DNA of 64,000 nucleotides, taken from positions 558,001 to 622,000 of the forward strand of contig NZ_PVEO01000001.1 in NCBI RefSeq assembly GCF_002973595.1, given 5' to 3'. How positions within the stretch are numbered: the stretch's first letter is position 1; each line of letters begins with the position of its first letter. Below the pieces are notes generated by a model, which worked only from the letters and a program-made list of their open reading frames with translations, had not been told where the DNA came from and made no database searches. The position numbers and the translations under genes are program-made. Shown one piece after another: positions 16,569-25,033 of this stretch. The stretch comes from Jejuia pallidilutea. GTDB lineage: Bacteria; Bacteroidota; Bacteroidia; Flavobacteriales; Flavobacteriaceae.

Positions 16569-17198
16569 TTACCAGTCTTTAATAATCTTAATGATAGTAA
16601 GAATAGAAATAATGCCAGTAATACCACCAATAATATAGTTCATGTTCTTTTGTGAGGTAAATGATTTGCTCTTTATTTTATCAAAAAAGAAAATATAGAT
16701 ATACAGCATTACAAAAGTACCCATTCCAGCTCCCGCCACATAGGATATGATACTGGTTTGCTCGAAGTTTAACCAACCTACTGATGCCAAGGTAATCGTC
16801 ATATACGCTTGGTATGGAATAGGAAACACATTAATAGCAGACATTAACATTCCTTGAAAAAACCTACTGTGCTTGCTTTTTATTTTAGGTTGAATTTGTT
16901 GTTTTGGTGATGCCTTAGCAATAAACAAAAAATAAATTGTGATAAGCACGAAAATAACTAAGGCTACACTGCGTAAAATACTGACTACCTCTGGATGCCT
17001 GCTTAAGTAACGGGCAAAAATAGCCGCTAAATAGGTTTGTGCAAATACGATAACACATACACCAACTGAAAATACAATACCTCTAACGTGACCTTCTTTA
17101 AGGCTAATTTTGGCGGCAGTCATATTCAATAACCCAGGAGGGATTACCCCTAATAAGGCGAAAAACAACCCTAAAAAAAAGATAACGGTAAGACTCAT
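16569..17198 (-). CDS. LysE-family transporter
   Basis: 209 residues, integral membrane, about six hydrophobic segments. The N-terminus (FALLGVIPPGLLNMTAAKIS) carries the glycine/proline-rich motif of LysE/RhtB amino-acid exporters, and a repeat-like half (GMLMSAINVFPIPYQAYM) follows near residue 115. Substrate unknown. It lies between trmB and the ATL gene with gaps of 2-3 bases. Confidence 0.82.
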   Translation of the reverse strand: MSLTVIFFLGLFFALLGVIPPGLLNMTAAKISLKEGHVRGIVFSVGVCVIVFAQTYLAAIFARYLSRHPEVVSILRSVALVIFVLITIYFLFIAKASPKQQIQPKIKSKHSRFFQGMLMSAINVFPIPYQAYMTITLASVGWLNFEQTSIISYVAGAGMGTFVMLYIYIFFFDKIKSKSFTSQKNMNYIIGGITGIISILTIIKIIKDW

Positions 17199-17201
17199 AT
17201 A

Positions 17202-17876
17202 CTAGTTAATTTTAAACCTAATATAAGTAATTGGTTTGTTTTGCTCTAAATATTGCGATTCGTAAAAGGTTTGAATGCTTGTAACCTCCTCAGGACTTCC
17301 TTCTTGTTTATACACATTATGGTTTGCATATAAAACCTCATGTCCCGCACCATGTAAAAGCCCTAATGTATATCCATGCATAAACTCACTATCGGTTTTT
17401 AAATTTACAACGCCATCGGGTTTTAAAATTTGTTTATAACGCTTTAAAAACGCCATATTGGTTAGTCGGTGCTTGGTGCGCTTGTATTTAATTTGGGGAT
17501 CTGGAAATGTAATCCAAATTTCATCTACCTCATTTTCGGCAAAGGCATACGCTATAAGTTCTATTTGCGTTCTTAAAAATGCTACGTTTGGCAAGTTATC
17601 CTCTAGTGCCGTTTTTGCTCCTCGCCAAAATCGAGCGCCCTTTATGTCTACACCTATAAAATTTTTATTGGGGTACCTTTGCGCCAAGGCTACAGTATAT
17701 TCTCCTTTACCACAACCTAATTCTAAAACTATAGGGTTATTATTTTTAAAAAACGTGGCATTCCACTGCCCTTTCAATTTATAATCGTTTTTTACAAGTG
17801 CTTCTCTAGTTGGTTGAAATACATTAGCAAATGTATCGTTTTCCTTAAATCTTTTGAGTTTGTTTTTACTTCCCAA
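17202..17876 (-). CDS. trmB: tRNA (guanine46-N7)-methyltransferase
   Basis: Methylates G46 of tRNAs using SAM. 224 residues. Motif I is VLELGCGKGEYTVALAQRYP, followed by FIGVDIKGARFWRG, WITFPDPQIKYKRTKHRL (catalytic/substrate loop) and LKTDSEFMHGY. The start is a TTG at 17876, which gives MGSKNKLKRFKEN. I trust it because that N-terminus is typical of flavobacterial TrmB and no in-frame ATG lies nearby. It is the first gene of a three-gene operon with the LysE and ATL genes. Confidence 0.94.
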   Translation of the reverse strand: MGSKNKLKRFKENDTFANVFQPTREALVKNDYKLKGQWNATFFKNNNPIVLELGCGKGEYTVALAQRYPNKNFIGVDIKGARFWRGAKTALEDNLPNVAFLRTQIELIAYAFAENEVDEIWITFPDPQIKYKRTKHRLTNMAFLKRYKQILKPDGVVNLKTDSEFMHGYTLGLLHGAGHEVLYANHNVYKQEGSPEEVTSIQTFYESQYLEQNKPITYIRFKIN

Positions 17877-17970
17877 AGTGTATTAACTATTTCTTAATAT
17901 TACGTTTGAATTGGTAAAATTAAGGAAATATACAACAGTGTTGCTATCTTTACTTTCGATTTTATAAAAA

Positions 17971-18078
17971 CCCGCGTGAGGGGGTGAAGCGACATCCTTT
18001 TTTGTAACATAAAAAAGACCTGTCTGCTTACCGCAGGAAACCAGATATAGCCGAAAGCTCGACCCTCGGGGCACGCCC
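17971..18078 (+). ncRNA. Structured intergenic element before the glycosyltransferase start
   Basis: About 108 bases, much more GC-rich than the surroundings. The ends can pair (GCGTG at 17974-17978 with CACGC at 18072-18076, and GAGGG with CCCTC), enclosing a hairpin (CTTTTT ... AAAAAG around 17996-18017). A second one is CCTG ... CAGG at 18019-18037. It resembles an intergenic element I remember as recurrent in Flavobacteriaceae. The second hairpin looks like a nested insertion. It ends 11 bases before the start codon at 18090, so it would form the 5' leader. Whether it acts as RNA or DNA is unknown. Confidence 0.45.
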
Positions 18079-18089
18079 AAAAAAAACAA

Positions 18090-19136
18090 ATGAAGAGACG
18101 AATATTAGTTGCACCGTTAAATTGGGGTTTAGGTCATGCCACCAGATGCATTCCTATAATTAAAGAATTGTATGCCCACGGTTTTGAACCCATAATTGCT
18201 AGCGATGGTGTAGCCTTAAAATTGCTTAGAAAGGAATTTCCAGAGTTTTCGTCCATAGAATTACCGTCTTACGATGTAACCTACTCTAAAAAAGGGGCCT
18301 ATTTTAAACTAAAGCTAATTAAAGACTCGCCAAAACTTTTAAAAGCTATTAAAGCTGAAAAAAAAGCAGTAAAACAAATTGTTGAAACACATAATATTAA
18401 AGGGATTATTTCTGATAACAGATTAGGCGCTTACAATAAAAATGTGCCTTGTGCTTTTATTACACACCAACTAAATGTTTTAAGTGGTGGCACAACATGG
18501 CTAAGTACAAAATTACATGAACAGTATATAAGTAGGTTTAACGAATGTTGGGTACCCGATGCTGAGGGAGACTTAAACTTATCGGGGAAATTAGGGCATA
18601 AAAAGAACTTTAGTATACCTACAAAATACATTGGCCCTATTAGCAGGTTTGAAAAAACCGAAGTAGACGAAACTATAGATTTATTGGTTTTGTTATCTGG
18701 TCCTGAGCCTCAGCGTTCTTTACTGGAAGCTAAGTTATTAAAGGAAGTTGAAAACTATAGCGGCCACGTAGTTGTTGTAAGGGGTGTTCCTGAAAAAGAT
18801 CAAAAAATTGAGCAAAAACAAAGAGTGACCCTATACAACTTTATGACTTCTAAACGCTTAGAGAAAACAATTAACCAAAGTAAGTTAGTGCTCTCTAGGT
18901 CTGGTTATACTACAATTATGGATTTAGCAAAATTAGAAAAAAAAGCTTTTTTTATTCCTACACCTGGACAAACCGAACAAGAGTATTTAGCAAAACGCCT
19001 CTCAATGCAAGGGTTTGTACCTAGTTGCAAACAAGATGAGTTTAGTGTTTTTTTGCTTGATAAAATTATGGCATATAAAGGTCTAAAAAGTTTTAACACA
19101 AAAGTAGACTATAAGGCACTATTCGGCCTTTTCTAA
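18090..19136 (+). CDS. Glycosyltransferase of the GT-B fold (GT28-like)
   Basis: 348 residues, cytoplasmic. N-terminus ILVAPLNWGLGHATRCIPII is the glycine-rich GT-B loop with the 'GxGHxxR' pattern of UDP-sugar transferases such as MurG and the MJ1255-type family. The C-terminal half has LLVLLSGPEPQR and SRSGYTTIMDLAKLEKKAFF, the donor-binding region. Acceptor and product are unknown. Its 3' end overlaps the histidine kinase gene on the other strand by 18 bases. Its leader contains the structured element at 17971-18078. Confidence 0.85.
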   Translation: MKRRILVAPLNWGLGHATRCIPIIKELYAHGFEPIIASDGVALKLLRKEFPEFSSIELPSYDVTYSKKGAYFKLKLIKDSPKLLKAIKAEKKAVKQIVETHNIKGIISDNRLGAYNKNVPCAFITHQLNVLSGGTTWLSTKLHEQYISRFNECWVPDAEGDLNLSGKLGHKKNFSIPTKYIGPISRFEKTEVDETIDLLVLLSGPEPQRSLLEAKLLKEVENYSGHVVVVRGVPEKDQKIEQKQRVTLYNFMTSKRLEKTINQSKLVLSRSGYTTIMDLAKLEKKAFFIPTPGQTEQEYLAKRLSMQGFVPSCKQDEFSVFLLDKIMAYKGLKSFNTKVDYKALFGLF

Positions 19137-20162
19137 AGTAAAAGAAAACTCGCTTCCCACACCATATTCGCTTTCCACATAAATACGTTCGTTGTGCGCT
19201 TCTATAATATGCTTAACAATAGAAAGCCCTAAACCCGAACCACCTTCTCGCCTAGAGCCACTTTTATCGACCCGGTAAAAACGCTCAAACAAACGTGCCA
19301 AGTGGTTGCTTTCTATACCTTCGCCGTTATCGGTAACCCTAACTATAACTTTATTTTTAATTAGGTTTTCTATGCTAATTTCCGTGGTACCCTTTATGCG
19401 TCCGTACTTTAATGAGTTAATAATAAGATTTACTAAAACTTGCTGAATACGTTCTTTGTCGGCACGTACCATAATAGGTTTATTATAGTCCCTATCAAAA
19501 GTTAAGGTAATTTTTTTTTCGTTAGCCCTAATTTCAACCATGCCAAAGACTTCTTTTATAAGCACAACAATATCAAATACTTCTGGCTGTAAACGTAAAT
19601 CTCCTGCTTCTAATTTTGTTATTAAATCTAAGTCGCTAACTATATACCCCAAACGTTCTACGGCACTGTTGGCACGTTCAAGGTATTTTTTTCGAATTTT
19701 CTTGTCGTCCATCGCACCATCTAAAAGCGTTAAAATATAACCTTGTATAGTAAATAGCGGTGTTTTTAATTCATGGGATACGTTACCTAAAAACTCTTTT
19801 CTGTATTGTTCTCTAACTTTTAAAGTTTCGATTTCTAACTTTTTGTCTCTCGCAAACTTATCGATTTCCTGAGTTAAGGTAGCCATGTCTGTAGTAATGG
19901 CGCCTCTAGTTAAGCTTGTAGACTCCAAAAGGGTTAAATCGTCGTAAATAGTTTTTACTCGACGATAAATGTAGCGCTCTACGCGATATTGAATAATTAA
20001 GAAAGACAATAAATAGAACACCATTGTAAACAAAAGAACAGGCAACCACGTAAATGAAAAATAGTAATACAAAAAAACACTCATTAAGAGTGTAAAGAAA
20101 ATGGTGATGTACAGCGATGTTTTTATCGCAAACTTATAAGATTTCTTAAATTTTACCTGCAT
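19119..20162 (-). CDS. Sensor histidine kinase, PhoR-like
   Basis: 347 residues. Two membrane helices at about 13-33 and 36-58 with almost no periplasmic loop, which suggests it senses within or near the membrane or through partners. The dimerisation/phosphoacceptor box is GNVSHELKTPLFTIQGYIL with His130. The HATPase_c domain has N box (VLVNLIINSLKYG), G1 (VTDNGEGIE), F (LFERFYRVD) and G2 (GGSGLGLSIVKHI) boxes. It overlaps the response regulator stop by 1 base (TAATG), so expression is coupled. PhoR-like by architecture; the signal is not known. Confidence 0.93.
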   Translation of the reverse strand: MQVKFKKSYKFAIKTSLYITIFFTLLMSVFLYYYFSFTWLPVLLFTMVFYLLSFLIIQYRVERYIYRRVKTIYDDLTLLESTSLTRGAITTDMATLTQEIDKFARDKKLEIETLKVREQYRKEFLGNVSHELKTPLFTIQGYILTLLDGAMDDKKIRKKYLERANSAVERLGYIVSDLDLITKLEAGDLRLQPEVFDIVVLIKEVFGMVEIRANEKKITLTFDRDYNKPIMVRADKERIQQVLVNLIINSLKYGRIKGTTEISIENLIKNKVIVRVTDNGEGIESNHLARLFERFYRVDKSGSRREGGSGLGLSIVKHIIEAHNERIYVESEYGVGSEFSFTLEKAE

Positions 20163-20839
20163 TAGTCTACAAACTTATAGCCTACACCTTTTACTGTTTT
20201 AAAGCTTTTATCTCCTATTTTTTCGCGTAGTTTACGTATGTGTACATCTATGGTTCTACCACCAACAACAACCTCGTTGCCCCATACTTTATCTAAAATT
20301 TCGTCGCGTTTAAAAACTTTACCTGGTTTAGACGCCAATAAAGATAACAATTCAAACTCTTTTCTAGGTAATACAATTTCGTTGCCTTTTAGTATAATTT
20401 TGTACTCGTCTCTATTAATTACAAGGTTTCCAACTTTTACAGTATCCTTAACCTCATCTTTAAAACGTCTTAAAAGTGCTTTAACTTTGCTTACCAAAAC
20501 TTTTGGCTTAATGGGTTTTGTAATATAATCGTCTGCCCCAGCATCAAAACCTGCTACTTGAGAGTAGTCTTCTCCTCTTGCGGTTAAAAAAGTAATAACA
20601 ACATCTTTAAGTTCTGGTTGTTTCCTAATTCGTTCGCATGCTTCTATACCATCCATTTCTGGCATCATTACATCTAGAATTATCAATTGTGGCAGTTCTT
20701 TTTTAGCTTTTTTTACAGCCTCAAAACCGTTTTCAGCAGTAATTACCTGATATCCTTCGTTAGATAAGTTATAACCTACTATTTCTAATATGTCTGGCTC
20801 ATCATCTACCAAAAGTATTTTAATATCTTTTTTATTCAT
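20162..20839 (-). CDS. OmpR/PhoB-family response regulator
   Basis: 225 residues. Receiver domain with acidic pocket (VDDE, residues 11-14), phosphoacceptor Asp56 in ILDVMMPEMDG, and conserved FLTARGE and the KPI Lys. The C-terminal winged-helix DNA-binding domain (about 128-225) carries LPRKEFELLSLLASKPGKVF and the recognition region VGGRTIDVHIRKLREKIG. Partner of the downstream kinase. It is divergent from the T9SS protein at 21040, with 200 bases between; no convincing -7 box was found there. Confidence 0.95.
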   Translation of the reverse strand: MNKKDIKILLVDDEPDILEIVGYNLSNEGYQVITAENGFEAVKKAKKELPQLIILDVMMPEMDGIEACERIRKQPELKDVVITFLTARGEDYSQVAGFDAGADDYITKPIKPKVLVSKVKALLRRFKDEVKDTVKVGNLVINRDEYKIILKGNEIVLPRKEFELLSLLASKPGKVFKRDEILDKVWGNEVVVGGRTIDVHIRKLREKIGDKSFKTVKGVGYKFVD

Positions 20840-21039
20840 TATGAATCAATCACGTTAGTGTTTAACGTAAAGATAAAACTATTAACGATAATTTGTAAAA
20901 TTTAAAACACAAATAACAATAAAGTAACACTGTACTTACCAAGATTTAACTTTTCGACATAAAACATAAATCTTTAACACAATTTTGGTATGGATTTTGT
21001 TTATTCTATAGTAATTTTATAGCATGCAAAAACTGTTTT

Positions 21040-21384
21040 ATGAAACACATCTACTTTTTCTTAATTTTCACCGCTGTTTTTTGCTTGTCTGTTCAAAATG
21101 GATTTGCGCAGGACAACCCATCTATTAACTATCCCAAACAAAATATAGAAGGCCTTTCGGTGTTTCCCAACCCTGTGGGCAATAATGCATCTACCGTATA
21201 CATTACCAGCAGTAATAAATTTGCTATTAAGAAAGTAGCTATCTACAATGTGCTTGGAAAACAAATAAAATCTACAATAACTACCAGAAAGGAATTAGAC
21301 ATATCATCTCTAAATTCTGGTGTTTATATTTTAAAAATTACTGAAGGCACTGTAAGCGAAACCAGAAAATTAGTGATTAAGTAA
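21040..21384 (+). CDS. Small secreted protein made mostly of a T9SS type A sorting domain
   Basis: 114 residues. Signal peptide at 1-23 (ending GFAQ), a spacer of about 15 residues, then a type A T9SS C-terminal domain: LSVFPNPV, IYNVLGKQI, LNSGVYILKI, and ETRKLVIK. There is no room for a cargo domain, so this is a minimal sorting-domain protein or the remains of a larger one. It would be exported by Sec then T9SS and anchored on or released from the outer membrane. The next gene downstream is a larger T9SS protein. Confidence 0.85.
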   Translation: MKHIYFFLIFTAVFCLSVQNGFAQDNPSINYPKQNIEGLSVFPNPVGNNASTVYITSSNKFAIKKVAIYNVLGKQIKSTITTRKELDISSLNSGVYILKITEGTVSETRKLVIK

Positions 21385-21491
21385 AGAAATTGTTATTTTT
21401 CTGTAAAAAAAACACGAAAAACTTCATTTATGTAATTATCCTCTAAAGAAATTCCATATTTTAGGGACAAAATTAATTAATCTCTAAAATT

Positions 21492-22403
21492 ATGAAAAAA
21501 CTTTACTTTTTACTTTTTACAATTTGCTTTATTTCTGTGAGTTATTCTCAAATTATAAACGAATTTGAGCCAAATCCAGCTGGTACTGACCCTTCTACTA
21601 CAACATTCGAACTTAAGGGTACTGCCAATACCGCTTTTGATCTTTGGATTTTAAGTTTAGAAAGTGATGGATATCAAGGAACTGTTGATAGAGCAGGCAA
21701 TGTAACTGGAACTTTTGATACTAATGGGCTTGCCACCGTTACTATTCCTGATTTAGAAAATCCTTCTTTCACAATCGTTTTAACTGATAATTTCACGGGC
21801 TCAATTGGAGATGATCTTGATGTATTAGATAATGGCACCCTAGACACTTCTTCACTTGGTAATATTTTAGATGCTGTTGGTGTCTCAGATAACACCGCAG
21901 ATGATAGCACACTATATGGAGCAGTTTTATCAGGATCAGATATTTTATTTAATGGTGAGTTTGAACCTTTACTTGTTTTTAGGGACGGTAGCACTGGAGA
22001 TTGGTACCAAACAGTGACAGTTGATTTTGGACAACCGACCGAAAGTATTAGTGTTTTTGATGTAAATGGAAATTTAGTGCCTAACACTAATTTTGATTCT
22101 GACCCAGCATCAGGACCAACCTTCGGAATTACCAACCCTTCAAATACAGCGCTATCAATTGAAACAAAAGAGATTGCCGGTTTCTCTATATACCCAAATC
22201 CTGTTTCTGGTAATTTTATTACTATTTACAGCAAATCCAACATTCCTATGGATATTAAAGTTTACGATATTTTAGGCAAACAAGTAATTAACAAGAAAAA
22301 AATTGAAAGAAAATTAAGCATTTCTAATTTAAACAGCGGAGTTTACCTTATTAAGGCAATACAAGACCGCGCTATTTCAACAAAAAAATTGATTGTTCCA
22401 TAA
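21492..22403 (+). CDS. Secreted protein with T9SS type A sorting domain
   Basis: 303 residues. Signal peptide at 1-19 (SYSQ), then IINEFEPNPAGTDPSTTTFE, which opens like the lamin-tail/LTD-like domains frequent in Bacteroidota exported proteins (INEI ... NP.GTD). Asp-rich beta-strand region in the middle. Type A CTD from about 230: FSIYPNPVSGN, VYDILGKQVI, LNSGVYLIKA, STKKLIVP. The biochemical role is unknown. It follows the small T9SS protein on the same strand with a 107-base gap and ends at a strong terminator. Confidence 0.82.
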   Translation: MKKLYFLLFTICFISVSYSQIINEFEPNPAGTDPSTTTFELKGTANTAFDLWILSLESDGYQGTVDRAGNVTGTFDTNGLATVTIPDLENPSFTIVLTDNFTGSIGDDLDVLDNGTLDTSSLGNILDAVGVSDNTADDSTLYGAVLSGSDILFNGEFEPLLVFRDGSTGDWYQTVTVDFGQPTESISVFDVNGNLVPNTNFDSDPASGPTFGITNPSNTALSIETKEIAGFSIYPNPVSGNFITIYSKSNIPMDIKVYDILGKQVINKKKIERKLSISNLNSGVYLIKAIQDRAISTKKLIVP

Positions 22404-22421
22404 CATCTTTTTTCATAATTT

Positions 22422-22454
22422 AAAAGCATTACCGTTCTTGGTAATGCTTTTTTA
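22422..22454 (+). terminator. Rho-independent terminator after the T9SS protein
   Basis: Perfect 12-base arms (AAAAGCATTACC 22422-22433; GGTAATGCTTTT 22440-22451), 6-base loop, followed by T residues. Its right arm overlaps the -33 region of the next promoter. Confidence 0.88.
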
Positions 22455-22469
22455 TTTTATATATTTTTG
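22438..22469 (+). promoter_or_regulatory. Promoter of the LuxE-like gene (-33 TTG, -7 TATTTTTG)
   Basis: TTG at 22438-22440 and TATTTTTG at 22462-22469 with 21 bases between, as in Bacteroidota promoters. The predicted transcript starts about 22476, only 8 bases before the ATG. The -33 lies inside the upstream terminator. Confidence 0.6.
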
Positions 22470-22483
22470 CTACTAAATGAACA

Positions 22484-23464
22484 ATGATAAACTCCAACTC
22501 AATTTTCAATATTAATAATGAAACTGAATTTGAAATTATGGCACTTAAAGTGTTTAAATTTCAATTTGAGAACAATAGGGTTTACCGCTCATTTTGCGAT
22601 TTGTTGTACAAACACCCAAGCGATGTAAAAACAATTAAGGATATTCCGTTTTTACCTATAGACTTTTTTAAAACTAGGGCAATAGTTTGTAGAAACGAAA
22701 CCGCAGAAACCGTGTTTACAAGCTCTGGAACTACAGGCAGTACAACAAGTAAACATTATGTTACCAATCTTGAGATATACAAAGAAAGTTTTAGACGTGG
22801 CTTTAGTAAATTTTACGGTAGCATAAAGGATTACACCATTTTAGCACTACTACCATCATACTTAGAACGCGAGGGCTCTTCTTTAGTTTATATGGTGAAT
22901 GATTTAATAACACAATCCAAATCTACTGATAGTGGTTTTTACTTAAACAATCTTTCTGAACTAAAACACAAATTAATACGTTTAGATGCCGAAGGAAAAA
23001 AAGTATTGCTTATTGGCGTGTCTTTTGCTTTGATGGATTTAATAGAGCAAGAACCTTTTCAACTTAAAAACACCATAATAATGGAAACTGGAGGGATGAA
23101 AGGGCGTCGCAAGGAATTAATACGAAAAGAATTGCACAACACATTAAAAAAAGGTTTTGGTGTAAATACCATCCATAGCGAATACGGTATGACAGAACTG
23201 TTAAGTCAGGCCTATTCTAAAGGTAACGGTATTTTTAATTGCCCGCCTTGGATGCGTGTTTTTACAAGAGATACTGAAGACCCTTTATCATTACAAGGTG
23301 TTGGGAAAGCCGGAGGTATAAATGTAATTGATTTGGCAAATATTAATTCTTGCGCTTTTATAGCAACCCAAGATTTAGGACGTATTTACCGTGATAATTC
23401 CTTTGAAATTATAGGGCGTTTTGATAATTCTGATGTGCGTGGATGCAACTTAATGGTACTGTAA
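22484..23464 (+). CDS. LuxE-family acyl-protein synthetase-like protein
   Basis: 326 residues of the LuxE superfamily (adenylate-forming). The ATP-binding signature is FTSSGTTGSTTSKHYVT near residue 82, followed by YLEREGSSLVYMV and IHSEYGMTELLSQAYS, equivalent to the YG-x-TE motif of acyl-CoA synthetases, and TQDLGRIYRD near the end. In luminous bacteria LuxE activates fatty acids for the reductase LuxC. No luxC, luxD or luxAB is present here, and non-luminous Bacteroidota keep LuxE-like genes, so the acyl substrate and acceptor are unknown. Convergent with tyrS, sharing a terminator. Confidence 0.82.
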   Translation: MINSNSIFNINNETEFEIMALKVFKFQFENNRVYRSFCDLLYKHPSDVKTIKDIPFLPIDFFKTRAIVCRNETAETVFTSSGTTGSTTSKHYVTNLEIYKESFRRGFSKFYGSIKDYTILALLPSYLEREGSSLVYMVNDLITQSKSTDSGFYLNNLSELKHKLIRLDAEGKKVLLIGVSFALMDLIEQEPFQLKNTIIMETGGMKGRRKELIRKELHNTLKKGFGVNTIHSEYGMTELLSQAYSKGNGIFNCPPWMRVFTRDTEDPLSLQGVGKAGGINVIDLANINSCAFIATQDLGRIYRDNSFEIIGRFDNSDVRGCNLMVL

Positions 23465-23551
23465 AAATATTAACTGTAAGTATTTAAATTTTTCTACGAC
23501 AAAACAACAGCTAAGAATAAAGAAAGATTAACTCTAGTAAGTTGGTTAGTT

Positions 23552-23577
23552 GAAAAGTCCCGCAAAAAGGCGGGACT
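23552..23577. terminator. Bidirectional terminator between the LuxE-like gene and tyrS
   Basis: Perfect 10-base GC-rich arms (AAAGTCCCGC 23552-23561; GCGGGACTTT 23568-23577) with a 6-base loop, between two convergent genes. T residues follow the stem on both strands. Confidence 0.88.
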
Positions 23578-23582
23578 TTGTG

Positions 23583-24878
23583 TTATTTTACAGTTAAAAC
23601 AAAATAATTCTTTTTACCACGCTGCAAGAGCACAAACTTATTGTTTATTAAGTCTGCTGCAGTAATTTTATAATCCTCTTTTACTTTTTCTTTATTTACT
23701 GAAATAGAATTTTCCTTAAGCGCACGTCTTGCTTCACTGTTAGAATTTAAAAACCCTCCTTTTTCTGCTAAAGCACCAATCATATCTAAACCTGCATCAA
23801 CTTCAGATCTATCAATTTCAGTTTGGGGCACACCTTCAAAAACATCTAAAAATGTTTGCTCGTTAAGTGCTTTTAAATCTTCGCTTGTAGATTTTCCAAA
23901 GAGAATACTACTTGCTTTTATGGCATTTTCTAAATCGGTCTTAGAATGTACCATTGTTGTTATTTCTTCAGCTAAACGTTTTTGTAACACTCGTAAATGT
24001 GGCGCTTCGTTATGCTCGGAAATAAGCGTGTTTATTGCTTCTTCGGTTAAAAAAGTAAAAATCTTAATATATTTTTCAGCATCTTCATCACTAGAGTTTA
24101 ACCAATATTGGTAGAATTTATAAGGCGATGTTCTGTTTGCATCCAACCATACATTACCACCTTCAGACTTTCCGAATTTAGAACCATCAGACTTCGTAAT
24201 TAGTGGGCAAGTAATGGCAAAACCCTTTCCGCTACCAATACGACGAATTAATTCTGTACCAGTAGTAATATTTCCCCATTGGTCGCTTCCTCCCATTTGA
24301 ATAGTACAATTATTAGCCTTATACAAATGCAAAAAGTCGTAACCCTGCACCAATTGATAGGTAAACTCTGTAAAGCTCATTCCTTCAGAATCATCGGCAG
24401 AAATTCTGTTTTTTACAGAATCTTTCGCCATCATATAGTTTACGGTAATGTGTTTGCCTACATCTCTAATAAATTCCAAAAACGAGAATTCCTTCATCCA
24501 GTCGTAGTTATTCACTAAAACAGCGGCGTTATCAGCATCACTCTCAAAATCTAAAAAATGGGATAATTGTTTTTTTATAGCTTCTTGATTGTGGCGTAAT
24601 GTGGTTTCGTCTAACAAATTACGCTCGCTAGATTTACCAGAAGGGTCGCCAATCATTCCCGTTGCACCACCAACTAAAGCAACAGGTTTATGCCCACAAC
24701 GTTGATAGTGTGCCAACAACATAATAGGCACTAAGTTTCCTATATGCAAAGAATCGGCTGTAGGATCAAAGCCCACATAGGCACTTTTCATCCCCTCCAT
24801 TAAGTGTTCTTCCGCACCAGGCATTACTGTATGTATCATGCCCCTCCACGTTAATTCTTCTACAAAATTGGTTACCAT
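23583..24878 (-). CDS. tyrS: Tyrosyl-tRNA synthetase
   Basis: Class I aminoacyl-tRNA synthetase charging tRNA-Tyr. 431 residues, normal length. HIGH-type motif HIGN in [15 protein letters not shown] (residues 45-48), the tyrosine-pocket region [11 protein letters not shown], and a KMSKS variant KFGKS near residue 234. The C-terminal S4-like RNA-binding domain (about 365-431) includes [15 protein letters not shown]. It has its own -7 box (TATATTTG) and a terminator. Start at 24878 fits the family ([13 protein letters not shown]). Confidence 0.98.
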   Translation of the reverse strand: MVTNFVEELTWRGMIHTVMPGAEEHLMEGMKSAYVGFDPTADSLHIGNLVPIMLLAHYQRCGHKPVALVGGATGMIGDPSGKSSERNLLDETTLRHNQEAIKKQLSHFLDFESDADNAAVLVNNYDWMKEFSFLEFIRDVGKHITVNYMMAKDSVKNRISADDSEGMSFTEFTYQLVQGYDFLHLYKANNCTIQMGGSDQWGNITTGTELIRRIGSGKGFAITCPLITKSDGSKFGKSEGGNVWLDANRTSPYKFYQYWLNSSDEDAEKYIKIFTFLTEEAINTLISEHNEAPHLRVLQKRLAEEITTMVHSKTDLENAIKASSILFGKSTSEDLKALNEQTFLDVFEGVPQTEIDRSEVDAGLDMIGALAEKGGFLNSNSEARRALKENSISVNKEKVKEDYKITAADLINNKFVLLQRGKKNYFVLTVK

Positions 24879-24903
24879 TTTATCTTATTTTAGAAAACTA
24901 GCG

Positions 24904-24911
24904 CAAATATA
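24904..24911 (-). promoter_or_regulatory. -7 promoter box of tyrS
   Basis: TATATTTG on the minus strand fits TAnnTTTG, 25 bases before the ATG at 24878. Confidence 0.55.
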
Positions 24912-25033
24912 AAAATACGTGTAGAATTAGAGCACATAAAATGACGTAAATAGCGTTTCCTGCAAAATGGCGAAAGTGCAAAGTGTTACTTATTAAGACG
25001 TGAAATGAATAAAATATTCTGTAATTTCGTTGT

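Noticed and set aside
17883-18089. 68-residue reading frame on the minus strand between trmB and the glycosyltransferase gene
   Set aside because: It covers the structured GC-rich element, has no family features, and its composition follows the hairpins.
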